Source of the DNA: Lepisosteus oculatus
Lineage: Eukaryota; Chordata; Actinopteri; Semionotiformes; Lepisosteidae
Direction: 5' to 3'
Length of the DNA: 64,000 nt
Assembly (NCBI RefSeq): GCF_040954835.1
Contig: NC_090704.1
Span: forward strand, 15,774,001-15,838,000
The notes below the pieces were generated by a model that saw only the letters and a program-made list of their open reading frames with translations, had not been told where the DNA came from and did not search any database. The first letter of the stretch is position 1; each line of letters begins with the position of its first letter. Below are positions 34,641-48,500 of this stretch, piece after piece. Both the position numbers and the translations under genes were made by a program.

Positions 34641-37555
34641 GGCAGCTAAAATCCATTTAATCTAAGAGGTTAATAGACATTTGCTGGAAATTTAATAGGA
34701 TGAGTAACAATAATTGTCAGAGGAGGAGAAGCAATTACAGACAGAGCAGCAGAGTGAAGGTTCCTTAAAACTAATTAGAAAGTACAGTAGAGTGTATAAA
34801 TAAGAAGGCCGCTCAGAACAGTTGTGTGGACATTAGCCAGATGGAATTCTGCTTCCAGTGCTTATCAATGGAAGCATGTAATTAACAACAGAATAACAAG
34901 AGCTGTGTACTTTGCCTTGTTCTCTTTCATTAACCTGCTGTCCTTTGTAGTGCTCATGAGTTAAAATTTATTTATGTTATTTTTACATCAAATTAACTAA
35001 AGGCATTATTAAAATCAAAGAATGAATATTACTGTAGTTTTCTGCAAAGAGAAAGCAGTGCTTTAATATCCCTCAGTCAGCTACACTGGCTATCCCTATA
35101 TCCTGATTTTGTTTTATTTAGTAATGGTAGGCATATTTAAAGGCTTAATAGAAATCGGTCCTTTCCTGACCTCAGAAAAGGAAGAACCAAATTAACAACC
35201 AATGTTTTCAAAATGCAGCCAAATAATTCTAAATACCTATTGCAAAGGCTAACACATCCAAAACGTATGAATCAGCAATATAACATTAAAATCCCTTTTC
35301 CTTGCTGCACAATAACTGTAATTCCATTGCACCCTGGGATTACGGGGGGTTAACATGTCTTTTACCTAGTATCGTTACTGCCAAATAAATATTCATAATC
35401 TCTGGTAACTCCCTCTGTGCTGCACATTAGCACAAAAAATACATGTGCTACTTAATAGATACTTTAAAGTTCAGAATTTCTTAATTGACAACATATGTTC
35501 AAATGACAATTGAAACCTCAATTTAAAATGTATAAATTGTATAATGCAGATTTTTACCAAAATAATACATTTGTTAGCCTTTTCTTAAATGCAACAAAGC
35601 TGTGACTTACTGTATAGAGTATAACAAATTAGTACTGTATGTGCCAGAAGTTATTGAATCTTTCCTTCAGATTGTCATGATTTTTTTAACTAACCAGAAT
35701 CTCTTTTCTGACAGCATACAAATAGCCATCCCCATCCTTAGTGGCATTAACAATCTAACCTCATTGTTGCTGAAAGTCCCGGATAAATTATCTGAGTGTC
35801 TATCCTGAAGTTGTGGGATAATATTCAGTCTAAGCACCTCATCAAGGCAAAGAGCCATTTTACAGGGCTTTAGTCACGTACAGAAATTTCTACAAGTGCT
35901 CTGATGGAAAAAGTAGTGCAGTAATTATTATGCAACTGCTCCAGAATGCAAGATTATTAACTCATTTAATATCTAATGAACCCCGGCAGGTGCTCTTCTC
36001 AATGAGATTAAGGGCTTTAGGGTTAATGATGGTATTGGTGAGATTGTCATAACTCATAATAGGGCCATTAAAGCAATATTACTGAGAGAGCTCAATCTGA
36101 TATGGATTTAACTCTAGCAAGGTGCCACTGGACGGTGTTTTAACTGCCTCTAGGATTACACAGTGTGCTGAGAATTCAAATGTTGCTTGGGGAGGAAGTG
36201 GCTGAGACACCACTCTGAGTGGGTGCCAGTCACCCGGCCTTTGTTCTCCAGGAAATGCTGTCTTTGGTTAGATTTCCAATTATTGCTGATCCTACTTTCA
36301 TTAAGAAATAAGAATTGTGTATTTTGTTCACCTACAGTACGTGTCCTGTCTGAAAATGTATTAAGAGAATTCAAAGGAAATAATTGAACCCTCATATTTC
36401 TAATTACATTTCTGTTCTTCATTCAGTAAAGGTCATACTAAAAACTAAAATCACAAGAAAGATGTTTATTTGATCCTGCATTAACAGTATAATTGAAACT
36501 CATGTTGACATGCACAATAGCATCTTTTAGTCCGTGGCAGAATGAGATCCCAAGACTGCACAAAAAGCAATGGGAAACACTGTTTCCACTGTTAATATAG
36601 GAGGACTGTTTTACAGTTATTCCTAAAATGGACTGAGAGCTCAACAGAATTGTAATTAAGAATTTTTCATTTACTAAAATACATCATGGATGTACTTCCC
36701 TCTGCTGGAAAATAGGAGGTATTACATGGAGGGAAGTAGTACAGTATGCTGCTGGAGACGATAGTTGATAGAGTTTAAAAGCCCAACAAGATGAGACATC
36801 CCACAACCTTGGTCCATGCACTGAAAAAGCTGTCTTCCTGGTATTTGTGATGGACAGACTTAAAATATATTTTTCATGTGCAAAGCATGGAAAAAGGCAG
36901 GGTAAGGCAATAACCACTCTCAGACATAATGTAAGCCATAATATTTTAAAACTTAAATGCTCAAATTAATAGATAACAGATGAAGCGAGACCAAAGGGAT
37001 TGGTGGAATGCATGACTTTGATTTAATTAAAATACAAGTGTTATGGTTTTGTAAAGGCTAGTCTAGTTGATTTCTGCTAGGTGCAAAGGGTATTGGAGTT
37101 ATCAAGTTTTAGAAATGCAGTAGCACAGATAATTTTCTCAACATCTAACATTAAAAGGCAAGGTCCACCATGAGCAGTATTACACTAATACAATTACCAT
37201 ATTTCAGCTACGAGGGCTGAAAGAAACACTGGGATCGAAATGGCTAACAAGAGCAGAATGACTATACTTACAATGCTCAGTTTTATGTGTTAACCTGAAT
37301 TGTTTTTCATCCTGATGCCAATAATTAACAAGAAATAACATCTCATTTTCATCAGAATTCAAAATTCAACAAGAAATGCATTGTGGTATTAGAATTAAAG
37401 TAAATATACTGTACAACTGTTTGTGTTTATTTACTTTCAGATTATGCTTTAACTGCTCCTAAGGTAACATAGATAATACATAAAAGTGGGACCAATGACA
37501 TATCTGAGGTACACCCTTAAGAATACCATTTTATTAACATTTTAATAAAATATAG
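34641..37555. other. Repeat-poor intergenic DNA upstream of TSPAN1
   Basis: No exon or transposon is recognised. Many ATTA/TAAT homeodomain-like cores occur (for example 34860-35000, 35900-36100). That could reflect regulatory DNA or plain AT-richness. Confidence 0.35.
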
Positions 37556-38480
37556 GAACATAAAAAATGTTTCTAAACAGAGTAGGTCATTTAGTCCATG
37601 TAGCTTTATGGTTTTAAGTAGATACATTCTGATTCTGAAGATTCTGAAAAGTACTATACATAGGGACTTCAAGGATTTAGAGTGCAGATTAACAAAATTC
37701 AGTTCTTATAGTTTGAGAGAATAGTAGATTTCTTTGAGTCCTGGAATGTACCTTATCACTATTTTCTAGACTGATTCCAGAGCAGCAATATCATTATTTT
37801 AATGTGGTGACTAGAACTGAACACAATATTCTAAATGAGGTCTAACTAGGACAGTGCATAATTTTACCATAACATTGCTTGATTTAATCTCTATTCTTTT
37901 AAATATGTATCTCAACATTGTGTTTGCCTTTTTATTGCCTCCCTTTTAAAATGATGGGTCAACATAAATTCCTGAATCTTTTTCATATACAGATTATTTA
38001 AGATCAGTGTTTTGCTTTTTATATTTAAATTTTTCATTTGTACAGTATCACTTTTTTGTCTATATTAAATGCCATCTCCTAGATGTTTGACCAGTTGTCA
38101 GTTCTATCTAAAGGTTTTTTTTTATTTCCCTTACAGCTTTTAAAATGACTCAAAAACAATCATATTTTGGCAACAGTTGCAACCGTCACTAGTTTACAGA
38201 CTATACCAGAATCCAGGTCATTAATACACTGTAAGTTAGTAAGAACAGTGGTCCTAACACAGATTCCTGTGGTTTTACACTAATTACATTATCTGAATTT
38301 GAGTATTCACCTCTTATCTGCACTCTACAGTTCTTAGTCCAAATACATGCATTTCCTTGAATTCCTACTGCATATAATTCAATAATTAATAACCCAATAA
38401 TTAAAACTTTAATAATTAAATGCCCCCTGCATGTATCCAGTACTGCTGTTGCTTGTTCAAAGACATCTGAGTCAAGAAAG
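37556..38480 (-). repeat. CR1-like LINE remnant
   Basis: Read on the minus strand it follows the reverse transcriptase part of CR1 elements. On the + strand 'cagattcctgtggttttac' (38260) is the reverse of the QGSVLG-type block. 'ctagaactgaacacaatatt' (37810) and 'gaggtctaactagga' (37837) are the reverse of the downstream coding block. Many indels. A second minus-strand copy covers 49960-50930. Confidence 0.7.
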
Positions 38481-38504
38481 TCCTAACTTTTCTAAATCCT
38501 TCTT

Positions 38505-38867
38505 TGATGCCCATTGGTTAATGGTGCCATGGAATTAAATGGAGTTCGAGAAGTTCGGGAGGAATGAAGGCAGCCGCGCTCATTCGACACAGCTGCTGCA
38601 ATTCTCACTAATCCTGACGTAAGCAACCGGTCTCCATATATATCAAACGTCACCCTCTCCTCTTCCTCGTTCGTTTTCTGCATCCCTCCACCACCCCCTC
38701 TCCACCTTCGCAGCTACCCAATTGGTTGCATGTGGGTCCTATCCTCCCCGTCCAACGGCCGGGAGGTTGGCCCTCAGCCAAGTGGGTTACGCCAAATCTC
38801 CACATCCCAATAAACAATTCTAATTTCTCCCAAGCTTTCGGCTGCTGTCATTCCTCATGAATTGTCA
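38505..38867 (+). mobile_element. Probable solo LTR just upstream of TSPAN1
   Basis: A GC-richer block with LTR-like layout: CCAAT-like CCATTGG at 38511, TATA-like CATATATAT near 38634, pyrimidine-rich leader, AATAAA at 38809-38814, and a GT-rich end. TG...CA ends are proposed at 38505 and 38867 but no target duplication is clear, so the boundaries are tentative. A TATA-to-poly(A) distance of about 175 bp suits an LTR R region. It ends within about 100 bp of the likely TSPAN1 noncoding exon. Confidence 0.45.
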
Positions 38868-38899
38868 GGAATTATTACCCTTTTTTGCCTACAGAGGTC

Positions 38900-39137
38900 A
38901 GAAGACCTTTACCTGGAAAATAATTTCAATCTGTACACCTGTCATTAACAACCACCACATCTTCCACACCCCACCCCACAGCTAGGAACAGAGAGACCAA
39001 CACCGAGAGAGCTACTCAGGCCACCTCCTAATATTCAAAGATTATAAGACGAACTAGAAGCACCTGCAGTCAGTCAAGAAGGGGCCTTGAAATAAAGACA
39101 TTGAACTTGGTTAATCCACAAACTAATAACCAAAAAG
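38900..39137 (+). other. TSPAN1: Probable TSPAN1 noncoding first exon
   Basis: The coding exon at 39517 has only six bases before the ATG, so an upstream noncoding exon is needed. The best donor upstream is AAAAAG|GTAGGA at 39137/39138. The 5' boundary cannot be read from sequence; the purine-rich region from about 38990 is the likeliest leader. Confidence 0.4.
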
Positions 39138-39522
39138 GTAGGATGGGCTGTATGATATGTAAATATATAATGTTTTATGTTATAATAAGAATATTGTAGT
39201 TTTAATATTTCTCATTCTAATTGTATTTCATTATAATGTTATGTTTTCATCGTCGGCTTATTTGCCAAGTTGTAAGAGACTCTAAACTGTCAAATTCAAG
39301 CATCACTATATACAGATGAATGTACAAGGCAAATAACTATTAATAATAATAGCTTTAGCTGAATAAGAAAGCTACATTCATTAATATACAATTTTAACAA
39401 TCATTGACTCTTAAATTTCACAGGAAACTATGATATTGTATGAGTTTTTATATATTCCTTGAATTGTTTTATGTTAAAGTTGTTTAATATACCATTTCAT
39501 GTAACTTTTTTTACAGCTTAAA

Positions 39523-39579
39523 ATGGGGTGTTTCACTTTTGTCAAAGTCATGATGGTCTTATTCAATCTCATTATCTTT
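39523..39579 (+). CDS. TSPAN1: TSPAN1 coding exon 1 (residues 1-19)
   Basis: The acceptor TTTTTTTACAG ends at 39516, six untranslated bases precede the ATG at 39523, and the donor is TTT|GTAAGT. It encodes the short cytoplasmic N-terminus (MGCFTFVK) and the start of membrane segment 1. Confidence 0.95.
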
Positions 39580-42500
39580 GTAAGTACTGTATTTTTCTAT
39601 GTGTTGGTACAGAGAAACTAAAAAGTAATTTGTTGTGTTTTCAGATAACTAGAAGGATTGCTTTTTACTAAATTGTGATGTCAAATATCAGAATAGATAG
39701 CAAATTACTAAAAACACCATCTTTTAACTCATATACCTGTATATATACTAAAGGAGTTGCAGAGATTTTTCCAGTCACCAACACAAATGTATGCTATTGA
39801 CATAAATGCTTATTAAATAACTTTAAATTATATCACTTTTTGTATGTGAAGAAACTTAAAAAATCTTGAGTTTTTATAAGTTTTAATAAGTTTAACAACC
39901 AGTATTTTTAACACATTATTCATTATCCTCCTAGGTTTGTATTTTTAAATACAAATTGTTGATTTGATTTAAAGTTGTTTTTTAAAAGTTTTTAAGTTAA
40001 AAAATGCCAACTAAACCTTGTTCAATCTGATTTACTTCTGTGACAGTGTGAAAAATTATCATCCCGGGTGTACCATGTTGACGTAATGATTTGCATGATC
40101 AAATGGCAGAAGGATTTTCCTTCCATGATCATATATTTTCTAGAGATCCAGTTTGGTTTCATTAAACCAAATGAGACATTAGTCAAATCCGACATTTGTT
40201 TTATACCTACAAGTTTAGGAGGTTTAACCACATACTGTACAATACCAGATCTAATATTGTCAAAGTCAATGCTAGGCTAGAATTAGAACAACCTACACAC
40301 ACACATTTAAATCCAGAGAAAGAGAACAAAAGATTATTCTTCTCCTGAAGCTAGCAAAACCTTTGTAGCACCAGTAATTTTTTTTTATGTTATTAGTAAT
40401 TTTTGTTTTTTTGGACAGTTGATTTGTGCTTTCAAGGAATTAAGACTTTGTAAAAAGTTTTAAAACTACTCAGAAGCATCAGTTTTATTCCATAAGAGGA
40501 GAAAAGGATACACAACGATGAAAACTTGATGACATGTTAAAGTCACTGTCATGCAACAGAGAATTGATATGTAATTGTGGTTCATCGCTATATAAAGACA
40601 AGATAAAGATAATGATGGTCTGACTAATGTTTCTTTTTTCATTTCTCTCTCACGTTTAAGCAAAGCCTATTAAATATATTTCTCACACAGAGATGCCTTT
40701 TATTATGTAGTGTCTTTGTCAAATATTTTGTTTTTTAATGAGGTTTTGTACATTCTGTCATTCGTTTTAATTCATTTTTCTTGCATGACAATTTGATTCT
40801 CAAAATACATCTTGATTCACACTTAATCTATGCCAGGTGTGTTTGCTTTGACACAACTGCTTTCACATGCAACATCCGATCAAAGAATTTCAAGAAAGAA
40901 TGGATGTGCCAAGATTAATTATTTCAGGAGAAAAGAAAAGTTTGTGGGCTTGGAGTTTGGAACAATATGCTTGTCATGTTTGATTTGTGGGATTATTGAA
41001 AGTTAGAGAACAACAGTCTGGGTGCACATCAGAAGATACAGGAACATTGCAGCCTGATATGTCCATGTGGGAGCTGTAGATATGGAGCTGAATCTGGAAA
41101 TGGGCATTATGTTTTACTGAGTACTTGTAAAATAGTGACAGGAATGGCTTTGCATTCAGAGAAGTGTTGGGTTTCACAGAAACATCACAGGTGACATATC
41201 ATCCTGCTGCCTGAAGTTTGATAACTTGTGCATGAATTCTAGTGAAAATAGGGAACAGTGATACTTTGCAGAAGTGTTAACATTTAATATTCTGTATTAA
41301 TTATAATCAGATTTAGTCTCTTTTAAGAACAAAACTTTGGAATAGGCCTCTAAATTTAAATGTGTGTACGCAGCCTGGCTTTTTCAAAGGGATGGTAATT
41401 GAGTCAAAGTAAAATAGCTCTTAAATGGAAAAAAGACATTTAGAATATGTTTTACAAGTTATATATGAAAAGCAATCACTATTAAGGTTTACAAAAGCTA
41501 CACTAAGGTAATAAAACACTGCAGCAGAATACAAAACACGTTTCTAAAAGCTCCTGAATTTTCAAGGTTACAAATTTTCTAAGGTTACACTATGAAAAAG
41601 GAACCTCTAAGCCCATTCACAAATCCGAAAGGTTCAGTGAATTTGAATGAAATCGCCACTTTTGTCTATGCAACACTATACAATACCATTTCCTTAAAAC
41701 ACTTTAAAGAACACCGTACTGCTATAACTAAAGGAAATGTGTCTTCCCACTCAGATTTGACTTAACTTCATACTAAAACAGTCTACTTGCTAAAATAATT
41801 TAAATATAGTAAGCATAAATTGAGGACATAAATTATTAAATTATCTAATATCTATACACCATAATGTGCCTTTTTAAAAAATATATCTTGTGATGTGTGA
41901 GGATGAGAAAGAATGAGATCAGGTTGCATTTAACTCCTTAGTCAGTTGTTGATGTTTTGTTTCGGTGTGGAGAAACCAGTTTACCATGTGGGCCCGAAAC
42001 AGAGAGGAAGTGGGGGTTACAGCTGTATTGGGCTGTGACGTGTGTCAGTTTGTGTTGAAAGTCAGTGATCCCAGAGTTCCTGGGATCCTACAGCAGTTCC
42101 TTCTTCTCTCACTTGTCCTCTGCAGTTAGGAGGGGCCACCTTGCTGGCAGTAGGAATATGGGCCAGCGTGGATGGGGGATCCTTCCTGAAGGTCCTGGGA
42201 CCCATCTCGGCCCAGGCCGTGCAGTTCGTCAACGTAGGCTACTTCTGTATCGCCATTGGGGCCGTGCTCGTCCTGCTGGGCTTCCTGGGCTGCTGTGGAG
42301 CTCAAAGAGAAAGCAAGTGCCTCCTCATCATGGTACGAGTGCTACGAGGGCAGGGCAGCTGCATGTGTTTCTTAACTTGTTTTTCTGCGGTCAAACTCTT
42401 TTTCATGAAAGAGGCATAGTTGGGGTGTACATCTGTTAAGTAAAATCCCTGAAGAAACTAGCAATGTACTGTATGTACCAAAGCAAACAAAGGCCTTTTT

Positions 42501-45500
42501 AGTTCACAGTGCTATATGCTTGAAGGATGACGTACAGTAACTGTTTGACATCTATTGTAACACACTCTTTAGAAAAATAGACTGTTTAATACTTTAGGTA
42601 TACCGAGCAGTGAGATTGGTATTGAGAACTCACAATACAAAACACACAAGGTGCCTTGGCTTAAGGCACGCCTATTCTGAAGAAATGTACTTGTTCATTT
42701 GAACATGGGTAAAGGACTGAAGAACCTGGACGAGTATCTGATTTAATAAGTTTAAACAAATGCCATTGCAGAGTTCAGTCTATTACTGCTCTAGAAGACA
42801 GGCTGCCAAGTTGGGCTCATGTGTCCTTTGTCTTTGCCTCTCTTCCAGTTCTTTGCCATTGTCTTGATCATTTTCATTGCTGAAGTCGCTGCTGCTGTTG
42901 TAGCCCTCGCCTACACTTCATTTGTAAGTCACTCAATGCCCCTGACCCTCCCTCCCTTCTCTTTTTTTTCATTTTATCTCAATGTAAATTTTCGTCATAT
43001 TCTGGCTTCATTAAATTACCCGTGTTTATGCCTGATTCAGTACACACACAGGCTCAATGACTCCCAGATTACCTCTCGCTACTGGCGACAGTTCTTACTT
43101 TAAGCAATTTATTACATTTGAATATTGAGGTTCCTGCATTTTATATGCAAAGTAGGCTATTTACATGTAAATGTTTCCCCATTTTCTGAAATGTATAATA
43201 ATTACCACATTTCAAATGAAGTATGTGAGGGAGGTTAGAAAAACCTTCTAATAAAGAAAATAAAACCAGTTTCAAATTACAAATTTCAGAATAATCTTGG
43301 CTGAGGTAAAAAGGAGCTGCAGAGACAAGCTGTATAGGTCTGGAATGGCATTTTCATTTATGTGTTTTATCCTGAAACTGGTCATTCATTCTATGTTGGA
43401 GTACGTGTGTCCTGTTCAATTTATATCCCAGATGGTAATGCTCATTTCTATAGTGCCCAGCAAAGTGTGTGGACTAATAGGAGTGCTGGTCTTTGGAGAA
43501 TCCACAGGAAACACGGCTACATTTTCAAAATGAATGTGATTTGGCTTGGGAAAATTGGAAGTAAATTACCATTTCATGCCTAACCAAATTAATCCAGACC
43601 TTTCATCAGTGTCTTAAGCTATACTGCGCAGTGCAATGCTTTTAATGCATTAGGTCTTAAAAAGGTCAAGATGTAAATTCTAGATTGGATTTATTTTTTA
43701 TTATTTCATTTTATTTTGCCATATAATTAAAAGGAATAAACTCATGAATGTATTATGCAAGCAAATAAGGTGGAAAAAACTCACAGAATCATTACGTACT
43801 ACACAGCTATATGTTAAAAATAACAAAGTTATGACTGTTTTAATATGTCTACAGATTCCCAATAAATTCTTTACACACAGGTTTTCACAAATTTTATGTC
43901 TTTTTATGTTCTAACAATAGGCAAAAAAGTAAACAAGTGTGATACTCAAATGCCTTTTTCATTTGCTCAATGTATTTTCATTGATGTAATCTGTCAAATA
44001 AAAAAATTAAGCCTGGCTTAATCTAAATTAGACCTGAATTGTCTGGAAGGTGAGTTCCTGCTATGTGTGTGAGTTCAGTATTGTCCTGGTCTCACAAGCT
44101 TTTATGTCTTGCAAGGTTCCTGAGAATTCAGAAATAACCTGGGATTTTCAGTGACAGACAGTGATGAATGTACATGTGGTTAATAGTCTGTCTGTTCTGC
44201 ATATCACATCCAGCATCTGGAGGGAGTTTTAATTGTAGTATGTTTCCATTTTCCCCAGGGCTCTTTTTGAAAAGGGACTGAGGAAGCCAGTGTGTCATCT
44301 TAGCCCAACTAATCAAAATATGCAGCAACACATATTTCAACTTAAAGTCAGAAAACAGCTTGTGACCAAGCACAGTTTTAAACCTGAAAGAGTGAGACAA
44401 TATACAAAGTATATACATATACTGTAAATATTTCTAGAAACTAGACTGGAAGAAAGCTGAAAACATACTAATGAAGATATCTTTTTCTTACCTTGATAAA
44501 GCAAAAACAACGTAACTTCTAAAGATGGACATATGTTTCAGTGCTGTTTGAATAGCTCTGTGGCAAAATTAAAATTCTTAATGAAAAAGTGGGAATAAAG
44601 AGATTACCTTAAAGCCATTATATTTACCTTGAGATTTGGCAGCAAGTCATTTCCTTTGATTTCATTAAACCAAACAAAAATGGACTATGCTGATGCATGC
44701 ATAGTGTTTATAATATAAAAACATCTCTTTGACATTGTTTTCCTTGATCATCATCATGCACCAGAGACCTGCTGTGATTTCCATACAGATGTGTTATCAT
44801 GTCCAGTCCTGATGGCCTGTCTTTGTTTAATACCCAGGCTGAGAGTATCCTCAGGGCTTGGGCAACCCCTGCTTTGCAAAATGAATATAGCATTCAGCCA
44901 GATGTGACCAAGATATGGAATGTCACCATGACAGAGGTACTGTAAATTTGGTAATTTTTTTAAGCTTTAAATTTGAATTGGCTTTTCATTTTCTGCAAGT
45001 TATTTTCAAATGTTTAAAAAATGAAACTATTCAGCAAATCTAAGAATGGAGGAGTCCTGGTTCAGTGATCTTGTCGAGATATAGTTCAGCCAGTACAGGT
45101 ATTGCTCAGAGTCCTGGTTCAGTGTCCTTGTCGAGATATAGTTCAGCCAGTACAGGTCTTGCTCAGATTCCCGGTTCAGTGTCCATGTCGAGTTGTGGTT
45201 CAGCCAGTACAGGTCTTGCTCAGAGACCCAGTTCAGTGTCCTTGTCGAGATGTGGTTCAGCCAGTACAGGTCTTGCTCAGAGACCCGGTTCAGTGTCCTT
45301 ATAAATGTGGTTCAGCCAGTAGAGGTCTTGCTCAGAGTCCCGGTTCACTGTCCTTGTCGAAATGTGGTTCAGCCAGTACAGGTCTTGCTCAGTGTCCTGA
45401 TCCAGATATACAGTGCCTTGCGAAAGTATTCAGCCCCCTTGAACTTTTCAACCTTTTGCCACATTTCAGGCTTCAAACATAAAGATATAAATTTTTTATT

Positions 45501-48500
45501 TTATGTGAAGAATCACCAACAAGTGGGACACAATTGTGAAGTGGAACGAAATCTATTGGATTTTTGAAACTTTTTTAACTAATAAAAAAATGAAAAGTGG
45601 GGCGTGCAAAATTATTCGGCCCCTTTGCGTTAATACTTTGTAGAGCCACCTTTTGCTGCGATTACAGCTGCAAGTCGCTTGGGGTATGTCTCTATCAGTT
45701 TTGCACATTGAGAGACTGAAATTCTTGCCCATTCTTCCTTGCAAAACAGCTCGAGCTCAGTGAGGTTGGATGGAGAGCGTTTGTGAACAGCAGTTTTCAG
45801 CTCTTTCCACAGATTCTCGATTGGATTCAGGTCTGGACTTTGACTTGGCCATTCAAACACCTGGATACGTTTATTTGTGAACCATTCCTTTGTAGATTTT
45901 GCTGTATGTTTGGGATCATTGTCTTGTTGGAAGATAAATCTCCGTCCCAGTTTCAGGTCTTTTGCAGACTCCAACAGGTTTTCATCCAGAATGGTCCTGT
46001 ATTTGGCTGCATCCATCTTCCCCTCAATTTTAACCATCTTCCCTGTCCCTGCTGAAGAAAAGCAGGCCCAAACCATGATGCTGCCACCACCATGTTTGAC
46101 AGTGGGGATGGTGTGTTGAGGGTGATGAGCTGTGTTGCTTTTACGCCAAACATATCGTTTTGCATTGTGGCCAAAAAGTTCGATTTTGGTTTCATCTGAC
46201 CAGAGCACCTTCTTCCACATGTTTGGGGTGTCTCCCAGGTGGCTTGTGGCAAACTTTAGACGAGACTTTTTATGGATATCTTTAAGAAATGGCTTTCTTC
46301 TTGCCACTCTTCCATAAAGGCCAGATTTGTGCAGTGTAAGACTGATTGTTGTCCTATGGACAGACTCTCCCACCTCAGCTGTAGTTCTCTGCAGTTCATC
46401 CAGAGTGATCATGGGCCTCTTGGCTGCATCTCTGATCAGTCTTCTCCTTGTCTGAGCTGAAAGTTTAGAGGGACGGCCAGGTCTTGGTAGATTTGCAGTG
46501 GTCTGATACTCCTTCCATTTCAAGATGATCGCTTGCACAGTGCTCCTTGGGATGTTTGAAGCTTGGGAAATCTTTTTGTATCCAAATCCGGCTTTAAACT
46601 TCTCCACAACAGTATTACGGACCTGCCTGGTGTGTTCCTTGGTCTTCATGATGCTCTCTGCGCTTTCAACAGAACCTTGAGACTATCACAGAGCAGGTGC
46701 ATTTATACAGAGACTTGATTACACACAGGTGGATTCTATTTATCACCATCAGTCATTTAGGACAACATTGGATCATTCAGAGATCCTCGCTGAACTTCTG
46801 GAGTGAGTTTGCTGCACTGAAAGTAAAGGGGCCGAATAATTTTGCACGCCCCACTTTTCATTTTTTTATTAGTTAAAAAAGTTTCAAAAATCCAATAGAT
46901 TTCGTTCCACTTCACAATTGTGTCCCACTTGTTGGTGATTCTTCACATAAAATAAAAAATTTATATCTTTATGTTTGAAGCCTGAAATGTGGCAAAAGGT
47001 TGAAAAGTTCAAGGGGGCCGAATACTTTCGCAAGGCACTGTAGTTCAGCCCATAAAGCCCTTCCCCTGCTCCTGGTCCAGATGTGGAAGCACTGTTACTT
47101 AAAGTGTGCCATTTTTAAAACGGTCTAAAACATATATTGATTGTGACAAAGCAGGACAATGTTCACATGGTAGAAAAAATAGAAGTGTTTTTTTGTTTCT
47201 GCAATAAAAAAATATTTTAATGTACACTCCTCTGTATTACAATGGAATTATCTTTTTGTGCAGAAAGGTATCATGAAGGATAGAGGCCAGAGGATTATCT
47301 TGCCACTTTTTCCCTGTGGCTAGAAGATTATTATGACACATCCTCTGTGATACTATACATACACACAGAGCAGTAAAAGTCTGGAGTAGCGTTTTAGTAT
47401 TTCCGCTAACATTGTAGGATTCTGGAAATCATCTTTGATTATTCTAGAAGAGTAATTTTCCTATTTTTCTTGGTCTCTTTCAGCTGAACTGCTGTGGTTT
47501 TATGAACTACACAGACTTTACTGATTCAGTTTACTACAAAAACCACAATGGCACCTACCCCTCCTTCTGCTGTACCAGAAACACCTCAATGTGTAGTCCA
47601 AGTGCTGCAGAGAACGGTAAAATAGAGGTAAGCACTGCTGTTGCTATACATAACATGGACTTTCTGAGAGGCTGGATTTCGATGAGGTGATTTCAGTCTC
47701 CTGTCAATCACAAATTCAGCCCTCTGTCTTCTCATTGCAATACAGAATTAGAATACAAATGTGAGATAGAAATTACTTAAAGAACAGTCATGTTTAGAGC
47801 TACAATGTCTACAAATTGGTTGTGAACACTGATCTGAAGGCTCCAGAATAAACCTCGCCCAAAATACAGAAAGTGGTTAAAACTAAGGAAGTATGGTACT
47901 TTTATTAGAATGTTTTATAACAAAGAAGCCCTGTGCTTTTATTTTACTTGCTGATTTGAACACAAATAGCGCATTGTCCCTCTCCAAGCTTTACCTTATT
48001 AGAGCTCAGAACTCTAAGCTCTAACATCAAACTCAGAGTTTTAGTCACGTGCAGACACTCTGGGCTGTGGCTGACAATGAAGTGCTTTTCTTCACTTCCA
48101 GGGATGTTTCCAGCAACTGTTACAGACTTTAAAAAAGAATGCCAGCATTGTCGGAGGTATTGCTGTTGGAATCTGTGCTCTCGAGGTAAGAACAGGCATG
48201 TGATCCTTGAGAGAGATCAATATGCAAGCTGCAGTAGATGTTTTTGATCATAAAGGATTAAATGCAGGCACTTAAAATTGATGGAACCCCCAATGGCTGC
48301 TTTTAAATGGATAATTTCTTTATTTTATAATGTTTTTGGCCTCCCATGCTGGGTACTACTTAATCTTCTAAGTGTCAGATATTTAGCCATTATAATGTCA
48401 TATTTATTTATGCCTTCAGTGCTAACACTTGATAAAGGCTAATACAGTTAATTCCTAATGTATTCAGCATATCAAATAATAATTTTAAAGGGCAAAGAAA

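Noticed and set aside
45065..45567. Three overlapping open frames of 79-126 codons with serine-rich repeats
   Set aside because: They are translations of the 57-bp minisatellite in the intron between TSPAN1 coding exons 4 and 5; the multiple-of-three unit keeps frames open.
45783..46460. Plus-strand frames within the Tc1 element
   Set aside because: Shadows of the minus-strand transposase gene.
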